From positions 354,480 to 418,479 of the forward strand of contig NMRB01000220.1 of the NCBI GenBank assembly GCA_002633025.1: 64,000 nucleotides of DNA, in the 5' to 3' direction. Below the pieces are notes generated by a model. The model had not been told where the DNA came from, did no database searches, and saw only the letters and a list, made by a program, of their open reading frames with translations. This stretch comes from Notospermus geniculatus (lineage: Eukaryota; Nemertea; Pilidiophora; Heteronemertea; Lineidae). Of this stretch, positions 34,241 to 46,405 are shown piece by piece (position 1 is the first letter of the stretch; every line of letters starts with the position of its first letter). The translations under genes were made by a program, and so were the position numbers.

Positions 34241-35821
34241 ATGTATATGGATTTTCACACCTATCATAACTTCAATATGAAATAGAAATCGGGTTTCTAA
34301 TTTCAGGTTTCATATCTTTATGATGTACACCAGCTCCATGCTTTCTGGTCTCTTCCTGACCGGAATGTCTGTGGATCGTCTTATCGCCGTCACCGCCCCG
34401 ATGAAGGTTTCCATTCTTTGCACTGCCAAGCGAGCCAAGGCTGTTGTTCTCATAATTTCTGCCATCATCACTGCCGCCAATGTTCATATATTTTATGTGA
34501 TGAAATATGTATATGATAGTAGAACAGGTAAGGCGTGCTGGGTGGAAGTGACGCACATGTAGGTTACACCCCAGGACCAATATTCATAAAACGACTTAAG
34601 TCTAATTTTGGCACTTTTCCTTTGTTAAACACAAAAGATAAGTGTCACACTTTGACTTAAGTATGTTTATGAATATGGACCCAGTAATAGAAATCCAAGC
34701 CATTTTCCTTTAAAGAGACGACAATATAGTACCCTGCTACTCGCATCCAGAAGCTCCGATGATTGTAATATTTGGGGGTTACAAGGCCCTCAGCTAGATT
34801 TTCAAACCATATAATTTTCGTTGTGGGTTGACCGTGATAATATCAGGGTTAGGGGGTCCAAAAACGAAGAGGGGTCACTGATCAGCGGAGAGAAGCAGTG
34901 AGCAGGCTGCCAGCGCCCATAGCAGTGAATCGCCCCTGCGGAGGAATCTAAGACCTCCAGTATTTCCAAAAACTCATCAGATTTTTCAACAAACACTATA
35001 TTAATTCATATTGAACAAAAAGAGGATTTAGAAAAATATCCAAACCGAATAAATCGTGTTAAAGGGGAAATACCGATTTTAATATTACTACTTTTTGAAT
35101 ACAACCTGGCCCTGATTGGTCAATTAGGCTACTGGTGTGTAACCTGTACATGTACAAACGTCCACTGGGTATTCACGAACATGTGTGGTGCGTGTATGTT
35201 CTCGTCGATAACACCACTTCAGCATTGATCAGCTTCATCCTCAATCGTTGTGTTTCAAAATCAACGACGATAGTCACATTCCCAGTCAGTACCTTGTTGT
35301 TCTTGGTTTCAGGTACTCGAGTGATAGACATCATTCACGAAAACAAGGTATTCGAAAGATTTGCCTCTTATTTTAACATAATATTGGGAACAGTCCTCCC
35401 CTTCGTCACAATTTTTACCAGCAACATCGTCATCATTATTTCTCTGAAACGGGCGTCACATCGAAGGAGAAAGATGTTAGACAATACGCAGTCAGAAAAA
35501 CGGCAGAAAGGAAAACAACATTTAACAGTAATGTTGATCTTTGTGAGCGTCGCTTACATTGTGACGTCACTTCCGTATAGAACCTATATACCGATCTTGA
35601 AGCTTCCCTCCATCGATTTAACGACGGTGTATTGGCGTCTTCGGTATACTGTGGGCGCCGCGGCAGTACTAAATCTGTGGTTCTGTAATTATGGGGTGAA
35701 TTTTTACTTATATATTTGTGGAGGTGGTAAGCGGTATCGCAAGGATACAGTTCAGGTTTTTGCCAATTGTCTGAAGCTCTGTGGTTATGGGCGTAACGTT
35801 GGCAGAGAGAACGGCCGATAA
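33714..35821 (+). CDS. Tandem GPCR 3 (rhodopsin-like), intact mosaic, 349 aa
   Basis: Exons 33714-34033, 34307-34527 and 35313-35821, phases 2 and 1. An in-frame ATG 6 bases upstream exists; I prefer 33714 (agaATGg), which matches the paralogues. The N-terminus MDQANSSSP has a glycosylation site. Helices 1-7 and motifs are as in GPCR 2 (GVPGNVISI, VADTVFLLE, MSVDRLIAV, SLPYR, NYGVNFYLY). The 5' half (upstream flank, exon 1, intron 1) is nearly identical to GPCR 4. Exons 2-3 and 3' flank are nearly identical to GPCR 1. This gene therefore shows how GPCR 1 exon 3 would read without its 2-bp insertion. No disulfide cysteines. Intron 2 is enlarged to 785 bp and contains a hairpin MITE. Confidence 0.9.
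34570..34684. mobile_element. Hairpin MITE in GPCR 3 intron 2
   Basis: The ends ccaggaccaatattcataaa and tttatgaatatggacccag are inverted copies, with acttaagt words paired further in. It is absent from the otherwise matching intron of GPCR 1. A half copy with tttatgaatatgggtccag lies near 45565-45590. Confidence 0.8.
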
Positions 35822-37404
35822 CGATTAGGTGTCACTCGGCAGAATTCGGTAGGCCTAATTTCTTTTCGTCGAAGAAGCCAGCCGTGTTTCACCACTCTCC
35901 TTTTAACGTTACACTCTGCGCTTGCCATGGACCTTTCGAAATATCGCCCTCTTTATTGCAAATGTATTTCACGAGACGAGTTTTCAAACCTGTTCAAAAA
36001 GTTCAGAAGTTCAAAAAACAACTTTTTAACTATCATACACTTTTTGCAGAAATATGATGCGAATCTTTTAATTTGACTGGCTCTAGCTATAGCTGAGCTC
36101 ATTCCCTAGTTGCAATCCACGGAACTTTCCTTTGTGCGCTGGTCAAACGACCAGTCATTCACATGATTAAATCCGATCACCCTGATATACTCTTTTCGAA
36201 AACCGATTGCAACAATTTTTGGTCTTCAATGGTCGGTCAGTCAAAGATAGGCCCATTGATCAGGTTTGCAATTGACCACAGATGAACATGAGGTCTTATC
36301 AGCGAGTTCGCGACACCCGTAAGCCTTCCCCATTCAGTGTAACGAACGTGCCGACCCTATCTTTTGTGTTCACTGCGGGTAGTGTTCAGCTCTGTCGCTG
36401 GTGCTTTGGTCACAAATGTCCGAACAGAGTTTAGTCAAAGAGCGGGAATAGTGCAAATCTACATAACAAAGAAGTAACTGGCGAGCGGTATGGGAATTTT
36501 TAAATTTTCCATACAAGTTTTCTCTTTTTTGGACGCATATATTTGAAAAATTTCTTTTGGATGTTATTGCCATATGTGCATTCTAGTGCAACACGATCCA
36601 GTACCCAGAACCCTTGAAGACACCATTTTATGAAAACTTTGGTATTTCCTCTTCCTGAAAATGGCATCACATCCGGCCTTTTCCACATGACTGACTGTGA
36701 CGCACATTATACTGAACACGATACCCGAAAATGTCTCTACAGTCGAGCTATTATTTCCGTGTATTCATTATGAGCTTTCCCTCTTCTTTTTCGTCAGGAA
36801 AGGATCAGTCGGTGTACCCATAACCCTTGACGACACCATTTTATGAAAACTTTGGTATTTCTTCTTCCTGAAAATGGTAGTTTCTTTGCCATATCAGCCA
36901 TTTGGGCAGTCATCTGTTCTTAACAAGCCGCTTATTTGCTTTCGACACCATATTGCCAGTACGGTTGAACTTCGGAAAACAACAGATGAAATGGTCGTTT
37001 TCATAAATTTCCTGATAATTCTTCTTTAAAGTGAAACATTTATTATTGGAATATGGTGACCAAATTAGACTGATCAATGGCTACCATATTGGTCTATATT
37101 TATTCCTGGTTATTTGTGTCCGTAGAGAAATGCTATATAGGGCCTACATACGTGTACGATGTGCATCGTGTTTACGATATTTCAAAAACAGGCCAGTCTA
37201 CGTTGAAATGCAGTTGGAATATCCTCTTGACACTGGAAGCACGCGGAGCTGCGCTTGCAAACGGTTTGGGCAACCCTATCACTGATATCAACTTCATACG
37301 TAAACATGTACATGTATATACTCTGATCACCGGATTGTGTTTTCTCTAAAGGTGACAGACAGGGTGTTATGTAACTTGCAAAAATCCATTTGACCGGAAT
37401 GAGA
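35822..37404. other. Intergenic, GPCR 3 to GPCR 4
   Basis: It starts with the GPCR 1-like 3' flank (to about 36070), then unique sequence, then two units of the ~280-bp repeat (36600-36905) and the upstream module of GPCR 4 (37069). No gene. Confidence 0.6.
36600..36905. repeat. Two units of the ~280-bp repeat
   Basis: Same family as 32330-33270, with gacaccattttatgaaaac at about 36619 and 36832. Part of the block shared with the flank of GPCR 3. Confidence 0.85.
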
Positions 37405-39025
37405 ATGGACCAAGCAAACTCGTCGTCCCCTAGGGTAGATGTGGCGTCAGTTTCAAGCTTGCAAACGTTACGGATCGTGCTTACAGCTCTTTCACGCTAC
37501 ACATGGCTGGTTCCTGTCCTTATGGGTGTCCCAGGGAACGTGATCTCGATCCTCGTCGCCAACAGGCCACACAACAGGTCTCTTTCGCCGTGTATCTACA
37601 TGACAGCCATGGCGGTTGCTGATACTGTATTTCTACTCGAGGTGACATGGTTCTATTCCACTTTTTACGTCGGAATGCTCGATGGCGTGCTCACGTCCTT
37701 CAGACAAGCAGAAATTCTTTATCAGTAGGTAAAAGCGTGCACGACGTATTCCTTCTCTTGAAATCAAACTTAAAAGTTGCAAATGTTGGAAAACGTTGAA
37801 AGGGAAATAACAAGATACGACATCTTTTGCAGAAATTCCCGATTGCCTATCAAAGCAGCGGCTAAAACATTTCAAAAGTGTTGAAAATATTGTACTTCCA
37901 CTTCTTTTTTTCCGAATATGCGTTTACCTATATATTGAATATTTCACACCTACCATTATTTCAGGTTTCATATCTTTATGATGTACACCAGCTCCATGCT
38001 TTCTGGTCTCTTCCTGACCGGAATGTCTGTGGATCGTCTTATCGCCGTCACCGTCCCGATGAAGGTTTCCATTCTTTGCACTGCCAAGCGAGCCAAGGCT
38101 GTTGTTCTGATAACTTCTGGCATCATCATTGCCACCAATGTTCATATATTCTATGTGATGAAATATATTTATGACAGTAAATCAGGTAGGACGGACGGTG
38201 AAACCATGTGCATTGGCAAATTCATATGTAATAGTACATGTAGAGTACGTCGTGTATTTTCTGCTGATGCTTTTATCATTGAGCTTCTTTCATCCTCTAC
38301 TTTGTTCTTCCAGTTCAAAAATCAAAAATTCTCCATTTCTGTGATAGAATCTTGGAATGCATATGAAAGGCGTTTTCTTCGTCTGTGCATAGACTGGGTC
38401 GCTCATACTTCCTCAAAACCTACAGTTCCTCAAACGGTGAATGCAAACTGAACCCTGGAATGTCGTTTGTTTCTTGTGGTATTGATGATTACTTCCAAGA
38501 TCGTACAATTGTTATCTTTTTGTCTTGTTGTTCTCTATTTCAGGAACACGCACGATAAACATGGTTCACGAAAACAAAATATTCGAAAGATTTGCCTCTT
38601 ATTTTAACATAATATTCGGAACAGTCCTTCCCTTCGTCACAATTTTTGGCAGCAACATCGTCATCATTATAACTCTTAAAAGGGCCTCGAATCGGAGGAA
38701 AAAGATGCTGGAGAATTCACAGTCAGAAAAAAAGCAGACGGACAAACAACATTTAACAGTCATGCTGATCTTTGTGAGTGTCGCCTACATTGTGACGTCA
38801 CTTCCGTATAGAATCTATATACCGATCTTGAAGCTTCCCTTCATCGATTTAACGACGGTGTACTGGCGTCTTCGGTATACTGTGGGCGCCTGGGCAATAA
38901 CAAACCTTTGGATTTGGAATTATGGGTTGAATTTCTACCTGTATATTTGTGGAGGTGGTAAGCGTTATCGGAAGGATACCTTTCAGGTCCTTTCCAGTTG
39001 TCTACAGCTCTGCCGTGGTATATGA
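37405..39025 (+). CDS. Tandem GPCR 4 (rhodopsin-like), intact, 340 aa
   Basis: Exons 37405-37724, 37965-38185 and 38544-39025, phases 2 and 1. Exon 1 is almost the same as in GPCR 3. Exon 2 has MSVDRLIAVTVPMKV (Ala to Val beside the conserved Pro) and ITSGIIIATNVHIFYV in helix 4. Exon 3 has LPYRIYIPIL in helix 6 and WNYGLNFYLYICGGGKRYRKD in helix 7, with Trp where the others have Phe-Cys. The tail is the shortest, ending QLCRGI. No disulfide cysteines at the standard positions. It is expected in the plasma membrane, coupling through a DRL variant of DRY. The ligand is unknown. Confidence 0.9.
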
Positions 39026-39379
39026 GCGTGATTTTGGGAAAAGGAGAGGCCAATAGATTACGACCAGGGAGGGAAGTAGCTCTTCGTTACTGCCCGTGTT
39101 TGTTTAAAACCAAACTCCGTCGTTATCTCTACGAGGAGACGCCAGTTTTATCTTAAGACGCTCAGTTCAACGAATATGCCGTTGCCATGGGTTTTTCTTG
39201 GAAACGTCATCCTCACAATATCGCCAAACCATTTCTCGAGACGACTTTTGAGAGTTGAGTCTTCCGGAGTGGTCGAGAGGAGAAGTTTACAAAAGGATAC
39301 ATTTCTTGCAGCATGACGTTGTGAATCTTAAATTTCGACAGGTATAGCTTCAATGAAACCCATGTTTGAAAAGGTTTAA

Positions 39380-40240
39380 CGCAATATCATCATGATTGGA
39401 GTTGTCATTTTATCACCATCACACGTTATAATACTGATCAATGCTTGCCATATCTTTATCTGCTATTGCAGTGTTTTACAATTAGCGTTTTGGTACAAGA
39501 ATATCGGCAGTTCGTTGCACTCTAAAAATACGTTTTAAAATAAAACTCGAATATGTGCCAGCACTGGAGTTCGAGCGGTGGATCATTGATACGTCCATGA
39601 AGGCCATTTGTTTGTATCTCTTCACAGTACATGAATGTCAAATTCATAATTCGGATACATCGAAGATGAAACTATAGAATTAATCTTCGTGGAGTCAATA
39701 TTGACGACTCGTATGCTCAAATTGTGAGCATAATGGTCTTTGATATTGACTCCATGTTGATCACTCAATTATGTTATTGGAAGAAGGAGAGAAAATTAGG
39801 AGAAATATTGCCATCACTGTTATGGTAGCATGAAAATTTATTACAATGTTGCCAATCTCCAGGTTTCGTGAACATGTCGGCGAATTGTCTGCAAAGAGAC
39901 TTGAAGAAGCAGTGGATCTACGCCTGATCAATATTACCTTTTAGTTTGAAGACTCCCATTCCGTTGCTAACGGACCTCCTTTGTGTTCTTCTGTGTACCA
40001 ATGCTACAGTTTTAAGTCAGTTTACGTCGCTCTTCCGCACATTGCTTTTAGCCAAAGTGTCTGCAGCACCACACCTACCGAGGAACGCCATCCGTCGTAT
40101 CCTGACATGCCTGAGTCTCTTCTTTATTCATTTCCGCACACATGTATACGCCGTTGCAATGGATTATGCTTGGAAACGCCGACATTCACAATTGCGAATG
40201 CTTCTCACGAATTTTGAGTGCCGTCCTTTCCGCAGAGCCA
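39380..40240 (+). pseudogene. Relic of a fifth GPCR unit (flanks without coding exons)
   Basis: Around 39436 the sequence gatcaatgcttgccatatc matches the upstream module of the other GPCR genes. Around 40150-40230 the sequence gccgttgcaatgg...cttggaaacgcc...cttctcacgaattttgagtgcc matches the 3' flank of GPCR 4 (39180-39260). No receptor exons are found between them. The open frame at 39946-40308 overlaps this flank and is not a gene. It is best read as a duplicated unit that lost its body by deletion. Confidence 0.4.
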
Positions 40241-40308
40241 GAGGCCAGAGAAAAAGGCAAGGATCTTTAACTAGCTTATCTTCATTGCAGTATAACAATG
40301 ATAAATGA

Positions 40309-43300
40309 AGCTTGTTATATTATTTGGCGCAGAATTGGCTTTGTTACCGTAATTACGGCGTATGTTTAGAATTTGACATCTTTCAATATACCCTATGTGG
40401 ATTTTGACACTGACCTGCGAAAGATTGTTGCTGTGAAAAGGAACGTCAATCATCGCAGGTACATGTACGCTCTTTCTCGCGATTTTGATCGCGAGCTGAG
40501 TCCGCAAAACAGAGACTGAGACGAGCAGTGCAACCAGTAGAATGGGATGAAGAATAACTGTATGGTTTTACTTTGCGTCTATACGCCATATCCCCCAACA
40601 ATAGCTGTAGTCACGTTGTTATTGGACAAGGTACGTATCCATGTATCGATCAAAAATAAGATAAAAGCCTTCCAGTTAGGCCTACTTTATGAATCTAGGC
40701 ATACACCCTGTTGTCGACATTATTAATGCGTCATTTCATATCTGTTGCTATGGCAGCGACGTGATCTTTGGAGTGGAAATCATGTCATTATCTTTCCAGA
40801 CAGAATGTCCAGGATGGTTTGGCCTCGGCCGAAATTAATGCCAGTGATTGGAAACGGGCATAATGATTGAATGACGCGTGGAAGCTCAAGTCGACTAGGC
40901 TGGCAGGTGGGACAAATCATCATACGACTTAATTTGATATCCCTCGACTCCAGGGAGACAGGCAAATTATCCTGCGGCTCTGTCTTCCTAGGTAAGTGGG
41001 CAGATCAGGCTACCGCAACAAACATGTGCCATGCGTTTACTTTACAGATCTGTACGTAAACAATGAGTTATTTCCTAACTAATGGTTCACAAATTCACAA
41101 ACAGTGGGGCAGCTGGTATGTCTTGCAATCGAAATACAGACCCACATGTACTGGTACTGCTGTTGGGGACGGTGGTGGAGTGGAAACATCAGTACCTTGA
41201 CTTGTGCGAACAATTTGCCATTTGACCGATCTCGCGTCACCACACTTGCCCATCACAGCTTCATCACGAGACAGTCTTTCCCCATCACAGCTTCATTACG
41301 AGACAGTCATTGGTGCCTGTAATGTTCCTGGATTTCTACGGTGGTGTACCGTATTACCGAAACACTAAAGAGAACACCAATCCCATTGTTCGATGCCACA
41401 GAAGAGAGCACCGAACGAAAGGAAAGCCGTTCGCGTTGGCGTTTCGGGGGCTTTGCGAAAACTCCTCCGTGTATGCAAATCAAACATCCATCAGATACGT
41501 ACGCTAAAAACTGTGCATCCATTGTGTGTGAATGTGGGCGTCTCCATCTTTCATCCTCTGGCAATTGCTTTAAAAAAGGACGTCTTTCATCATGGTAATG
41601 CCATGTCGTTATTTCTCTTGACATGAGGTTAATAAAAAGCAAGAAATGTCAAAAAGGTAGTGCTTTTCATCAAGTGCGCTTATGTAAGGTCGTATTCTGA
41701 GATCACTTCCTTTGCTTGGCGAGGTTGAATAGACTAACTGCTAATTCTGAGTGCACAATTTTTATTATTGCCAAAAACAAAAATATTCAACATGCATTCG
41801 GAAATATCAACATGTGCGTTTATATACGTACTTGACGAAGTAAAATATCGTCCCAAACCAGCTGAACGGACCGTAAATATGATTACCGCCATCGGCTCCT
41901 TTGATATTATGAACAAGAGGTATGCGCCATGAATGGACTGTATGTCGCTCATCATTTGCGTTGAGAATCCCGTTAGGTTTATGTTATGCAACGTGTTACT
42001 GCGACGTTAATTGACCAATCAAGCTGCTTCCCCTGCATTTCAGTGATGACTAGCTCCATTGGCCAGAAATTCAACGGATATTCCGGAAGCAGATTCTTGT
42101 AGAGCAATAAAGTGTTGCATTTGAAAGTGAGAATGAAACCTGACCATGTTGTGGGTTACCCCGATAAATTAGAAGATTGGCGGCGTTCCCTCCGGTATTC
42201 ATCACTCCCACAGTAGGGTTTTACCTCGCTCCTCTTCATCCATTGTGTGCTAGCATATGAAAAGGAGCAAAACCAAAACCCTGCTCTGGGAGGATGCTGG
42301 TATTGAGGTTCCTTTTTAACAGCTTCTTTCGTGCCAATGACACAATCGATCAGATTTACGGTCCGTCGCCTCCAAACAAATATTCACCAGGTCATGAGGT
42401 GATTCACGCCAGTACGAGGTTTTAGCATCCCGTGAAAATAGATTATCTCAGTTACAGAAAATAGTAAATGCATTACCTTGGATCACGACACTGAAGTGTT
42501 TTACAAAAATCACTGACGTAGAAAAGCAGCCTTATATAATTGACGACAAATTTGCAATATCAGAGTCAAGTTGATCCACGCAAATGCGTGGGTTGGCAAT
42601 GCCCGTGGTTAAAAAAGTTAAGATACGATACCGGTAACATTAAATGCAATACTCTGTTACACTACAGCACCAAAGCTTTTTTACAAATCCATGAAGACGT
42701 ATAAAAGCAATTTTTTACGTTCTAGATAGGTTGTCGACGAAAATGCAATATTGAGCTTGCTTGAAACAGAATACAAAGTACTATTCACTTGATTATTTTC
42801 TGTTATTTTTGAAATGCCGATACACATTTCTTTTGATGATAAAAGCAATGCCTTGTTTCGTCGAAATTCATGACTATGTTTGCATGAATGTGATTCTCTC
42901 GCCACTAAATGACTCGGGAGCGAAACAGAACAGCTTTCTTATTTCCAAAGGGCGAAAGTTTCTAAATGTAGCAGACACAAATTCATTCACTTAGGTAGAC
43001 CCAGTGGATCAGCCGGATAAGGAAGCAACATTATTGATAGTTGCTAATGGCTCTTCTTTTTCAGCCTGATTGCGTTTTACAAATATAAGCCACCTGGTCC
43101 TGCATATATTAACCTCTAATGGTTTTAACCACTGAGGCCCCAAAACACATGATGAAAAATGGGAGAAATGCGGATCTTAATTTGTTTTGGCATTTGGCAG
43201 TATAGCCATAATTGGTTTGGGCCGTATTTGGCAGTATAGAAGAACCATCTTTGAACCTACCTCTTTTCATACTGCAGAAGAGGAAGAACATTGTGGTGTA

Positions 43301-43830
43301 AATTATGAGAGAAACGCACCAAATATTACCCTCATATTTTGTCCCTAAAGCCTGCCGCACACTGGAGCTGTCTGCTGAGCAAAAAGTCATTCGAGACCGT
43401 TCGCTCAGCAGATATCTCGCGTTGGCGCCTATTTTCGGTGAGCTTTCTGCCTCGTGAGGCAGAAATGGTTAATGTTGGAACTAACATTTCCTCATTTTAC
43501 TTACATGTATAAAGAAATTCAAGAACTGCAATCGACTGTGACCGTATTCTTTGTGTGACGATTTGAACGCTTAGACTTTCCTCATTCCACGTCAGCTTTG
43601 AACACCCAGCGCCACATTACACATGTAGGAAGGGTGGATACTAGTAGGACATTTCACGGACAATCATTCCTGTCACACTGACATAATGGGATAAACTACG
43701 AACTGCTGTCATCAAATGGATACAGCACTAACTCCAGCTGTTGGCTGCCTGCATGACGTATCCCAATATCGTCATGGAATTCCCCCTCAGCACTTTTATT
43801 CCATCTGGACAACGCATTAACATCATTTGC
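40309..43830. other. Gene-poor region
   Basis: No exon chain or family motif is recognised. Short frames at 41307-41642 occur on both strands over the same bases and have no supporting signals. A small palindrome tcgcgattttgatcgcga lies at about 40475. Otherwise nothing is seen. Confidence 0.5.
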
Positions 43831-44049
43831 TCAAAACAAATATACATAAAAGTATATAAACGTCACCACCACGGCACAACCAAAAATAATTGCTACTTTG
43901 ACTGGGGTCACGGTCGATGGGTTGTTCGGCTTCTTTGACGTTTTCTCATTGGAAAATGAGGCTGTGGATGACGTCCGCCGGACGCGACTCTGCAGAAGGT
44001 CACCCGATGACTTCCTGCTGCGAAGCATGTGAAACCTACCGGTATTCAT
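43831..44049 (-). CDS. Possible small single-pass membrane protein or first exon
   Basis: From ATG at 44049 (an in-frame ATG also at 44064) the frame encodes 72 residues. A Ser/Arg/Lys-rich hydrophilic part (RSRKSSGDLL, RVRRTSS) is followed by a clear 20-residue hydrophobic segment (VAIIFGCAVVVTFIYFYVYLF) reaching the stop. Such a layout fits a tail-anchored protein, or the first exon of a type II membrane enzyme if the GTATAT after FYFY is used as a donor. No family is recognised and no partner exons were found. Confidence 0.35.
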   Translation of the reverse strand: MNTGRFHMLRSRKSSGDLLQSRVRRTSSTASFSNEKTSKKPNNPSTVTPVKVAIIFGCAVVVTFIYFYVYLF

Positions 44050-44632
44050 CGTGGAACCTGTCACCTATAAGTTGCTGTACCTAAACAAGAGGGCAAGATG
44101 TCCATGGCCAATCAAATCTTCACCATATTGCCTAAAATCCTGTTGTGAGAAAAGCATGCAGAATTATTATTAACTGGTGTTTACCTTCTCAATCATATTT
44201 TGCGGCCGGAAGACCACTGTTTACGTGTACGAAATCGGATAAATTGCCCGCAATATCTCTTAAAGTCATTGACCTTTTATCATTGTTTACCTTGATCAGC
44301 CATTGTTATCCGATCGGATATTTGATACAAGCAAGCCTTTAATTGCACCAGATACGTCGTTGCATTCCAGAATCGAAGTTGAATTCCAGAATGCCTCACA
44401 CAGTACGTGACTACGAACACTACTCGACTTTGAGGTTCTGCACCGTCCATGAGAATAATGATTTCGACTCCTCGCCACCTGATCTACCTATTGATTTATC
44501 TGTCCTGTGTCATCGTGACAAGAATTATCTTTCATATCCATCGCGAAGAAATGTCACTTTTCCAATAATATCCTATTTCTGAAGAATGTTTCAAGCAACA
44601 GTGCATCCTCGTGTTACTGTTGTATGATTGTG

Positions 44633-44760
44633 ACGTAACAACTGAGTTTCTGATCTATGTTACAGCTGTATGATCCATGTAAGCGTTGTATGATCCATGT
44701 AACAGTTATTTGAATCGTATGTGATCCATGTAACAGGTGTGAGATCCATCAAGTGTTAAC
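44633..44760. repeat. Degenerate tgatccatgtaacagttgta tandem repeat
   Basis: Four to five imperfect units of about 22-26 bp containing tgatccatgtaa. Confidence 0.8.
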
Positions 44761-45789
44761 CAAGCTCTCTTACCAAATGTGTCATAGACATTAAAGTCTG
44801 ACAACGATTCCAATTGGTAACGTCATATATCGTACTTACATCATCCATTTAAAGCCGAATCCAAAATATTGTTCGATTCCATTCAGATAATGGCGCGGAA
44901 CAGTTGAAGTTTAAGCCAAATACTAGTACCGGTACTATTCCATCCAGATGATCGTACAGAATGATAGAAGCTTATACACTTCATATCAAAAGCGGTTAAA
45001 TGGTAAATGGCAATGTCTTTACCATCGATACAAAACTATACGTGAAGTCAAATGCCTCATCAGCAATGTTCTACAATATTGTTGACATTCCGTTACCAAA
45101 TTCCACAACGGTTGACATCCCTATTAATGCTCGTTTATATCCAATTTTTCGTACTGCAACTAACTCCTTGATGTCCCCAACGTATATACAATATCCTCTA
45201 CTTCAAAGAAACGTGTTAGCGCCTGGATGAAGGAAACAGAATGCTAGCTTCTTCGCGGCCAGGGCATAATGCCAGTCTCTACCAGATCCAAACGATTGCG
45301 GAAGCCATAGAGCTGATGTTTTGTAACCATTGGACACAGAAAGGCGGTTGCTTGGTATCTGCAACGATGGTAAGACGGTGATTGCTCAGCTGTGGTATGG
45401 CGGGCCGAAGAAGTCACAATACGTTATTTACCGTTCAACGGTATTCAAATACCGTTCAACGCCGAAATATAAGACCATTGCAAGAAGAATCGACCAGAAC
45501 GTTGTAAGAAAAATATATTTCGTTGTAATAAAGATATTTTATCTTGCACGACTTAGACTTTAGTAGTTTTATGAATATGGGTCCAGATTTTCAACCCAAA
45601 TACCCCAGATTAAACGGGCCAGTACTTCGGATAAATCACCCCTAATCGACTCGAACGAACTCACCCAGCATGCTATGTGTCGGCATCTACCTTCAGAATA
45701 TCAAAGTTTTATTGACTTCATCGTGATGTTAATCAACATTTAATCAAGAGAATAATCCAGTCCGCCTTTCTACAAAATACTGTTACCGT

Positions 45790-45950
45790 TGATTTACCAG
45801 TTATTTCACTCCTCGTGTTCCGTGTTGTCTATATGTATCTGCTTTGTCTATCTTGCACCTTGCACATAGTTTCATTGTAATCTCATGCCCATCAGAAATG
45901 TATATTTCTTAAAGCTCCAATAAATTATATTTGAATTTGAATTTGAATTT
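45790..45950 (+). mobile_element. 3' tail of a non-LTR retrotransposon or SINE
   Basis: It ends in aataaattatatttgaatttgaatttgaattt, sharing its tail with 26436-26550. The 5' limit is not visible. Confidence 0.5.
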
Positions 45951-46029
45951 CCATAGCCAGGTGTGATCACGGATCCATATCCACCTCCATCCATTGCTCT
46001 TCCTCAGGCCTGGTGCCACAACAGACGCC

Positions 46030-46404
46030 CATTCTACGTTGTGAGATACTTTTTCGATGTTTCACTTCTGACGAGACGAAAAGTATCTCTACTGTATGAA
46101 GAATACCGCCATCTTGGATAGACATTCAGCCGCGTTAGGAGCACTACTTAATACGTACTGCGCATGCGTAGCAGCAACATAATATCATACTTTTCTTGAT
46201 CTTATGTACGCATAAATCTATAGTTTTAAGTAATTCATATATACAATGATGAATTTTCAAAAAATATGCGTATATCATGTAATTCTATAGACACCATCAC
46301 CTGGGCACTATCTGGCGGACGAATGGGTTAGTAAATCGCCGGAACTGAGGACCCACTTCCGTTTCAAGATGGCGCGTATTGTTATACAGCCGAGTCGGAC
46401 TCCC
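46030..46404. repeat. Inverted, interrupted copy of the 28592-28744 repeat
   Basis: 46030-46120 and 46343-46404 are the reverse complement of 28744-28592. They are separated by a 222-bp insertion (46121-46342). The copy stops exactly at the N at 46405. Confidence 0.75.
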
Positions 46405-46405
46405 N
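46405..46405. other. Single N
   Basis: An ambiguous base directly at the end of a dispersed repeat copy. A likely assembly joint. Confidence 0.7.

Larger units (their letters stand above)
44065..46029. other. Gene-poor region
   Basis: It contains a minisatellite (44633-44760), half of a hairpin MITE (about 45565-45590) and a retroelement tail (45790-45950). No gene is recognised. Confidence 0.5.

Noticed and set aside
37070-37110. CArG box (SRF site) in the conserved GPCR upstream module
   Set aside because: ccatattgg has five rather than six A/T bases between CC and GG, so it does not meet the motif.
39946-40308. 120-codon plus-strand frame after the GPCR cluster
   Set aside because: Its sequence aligns with the non-coding 3' flank of the GPCR genes.
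41307-41642. Overlapping frames on both strands
   Set aside because: Mutually exclusive frames over the same bases with no supporting motif.
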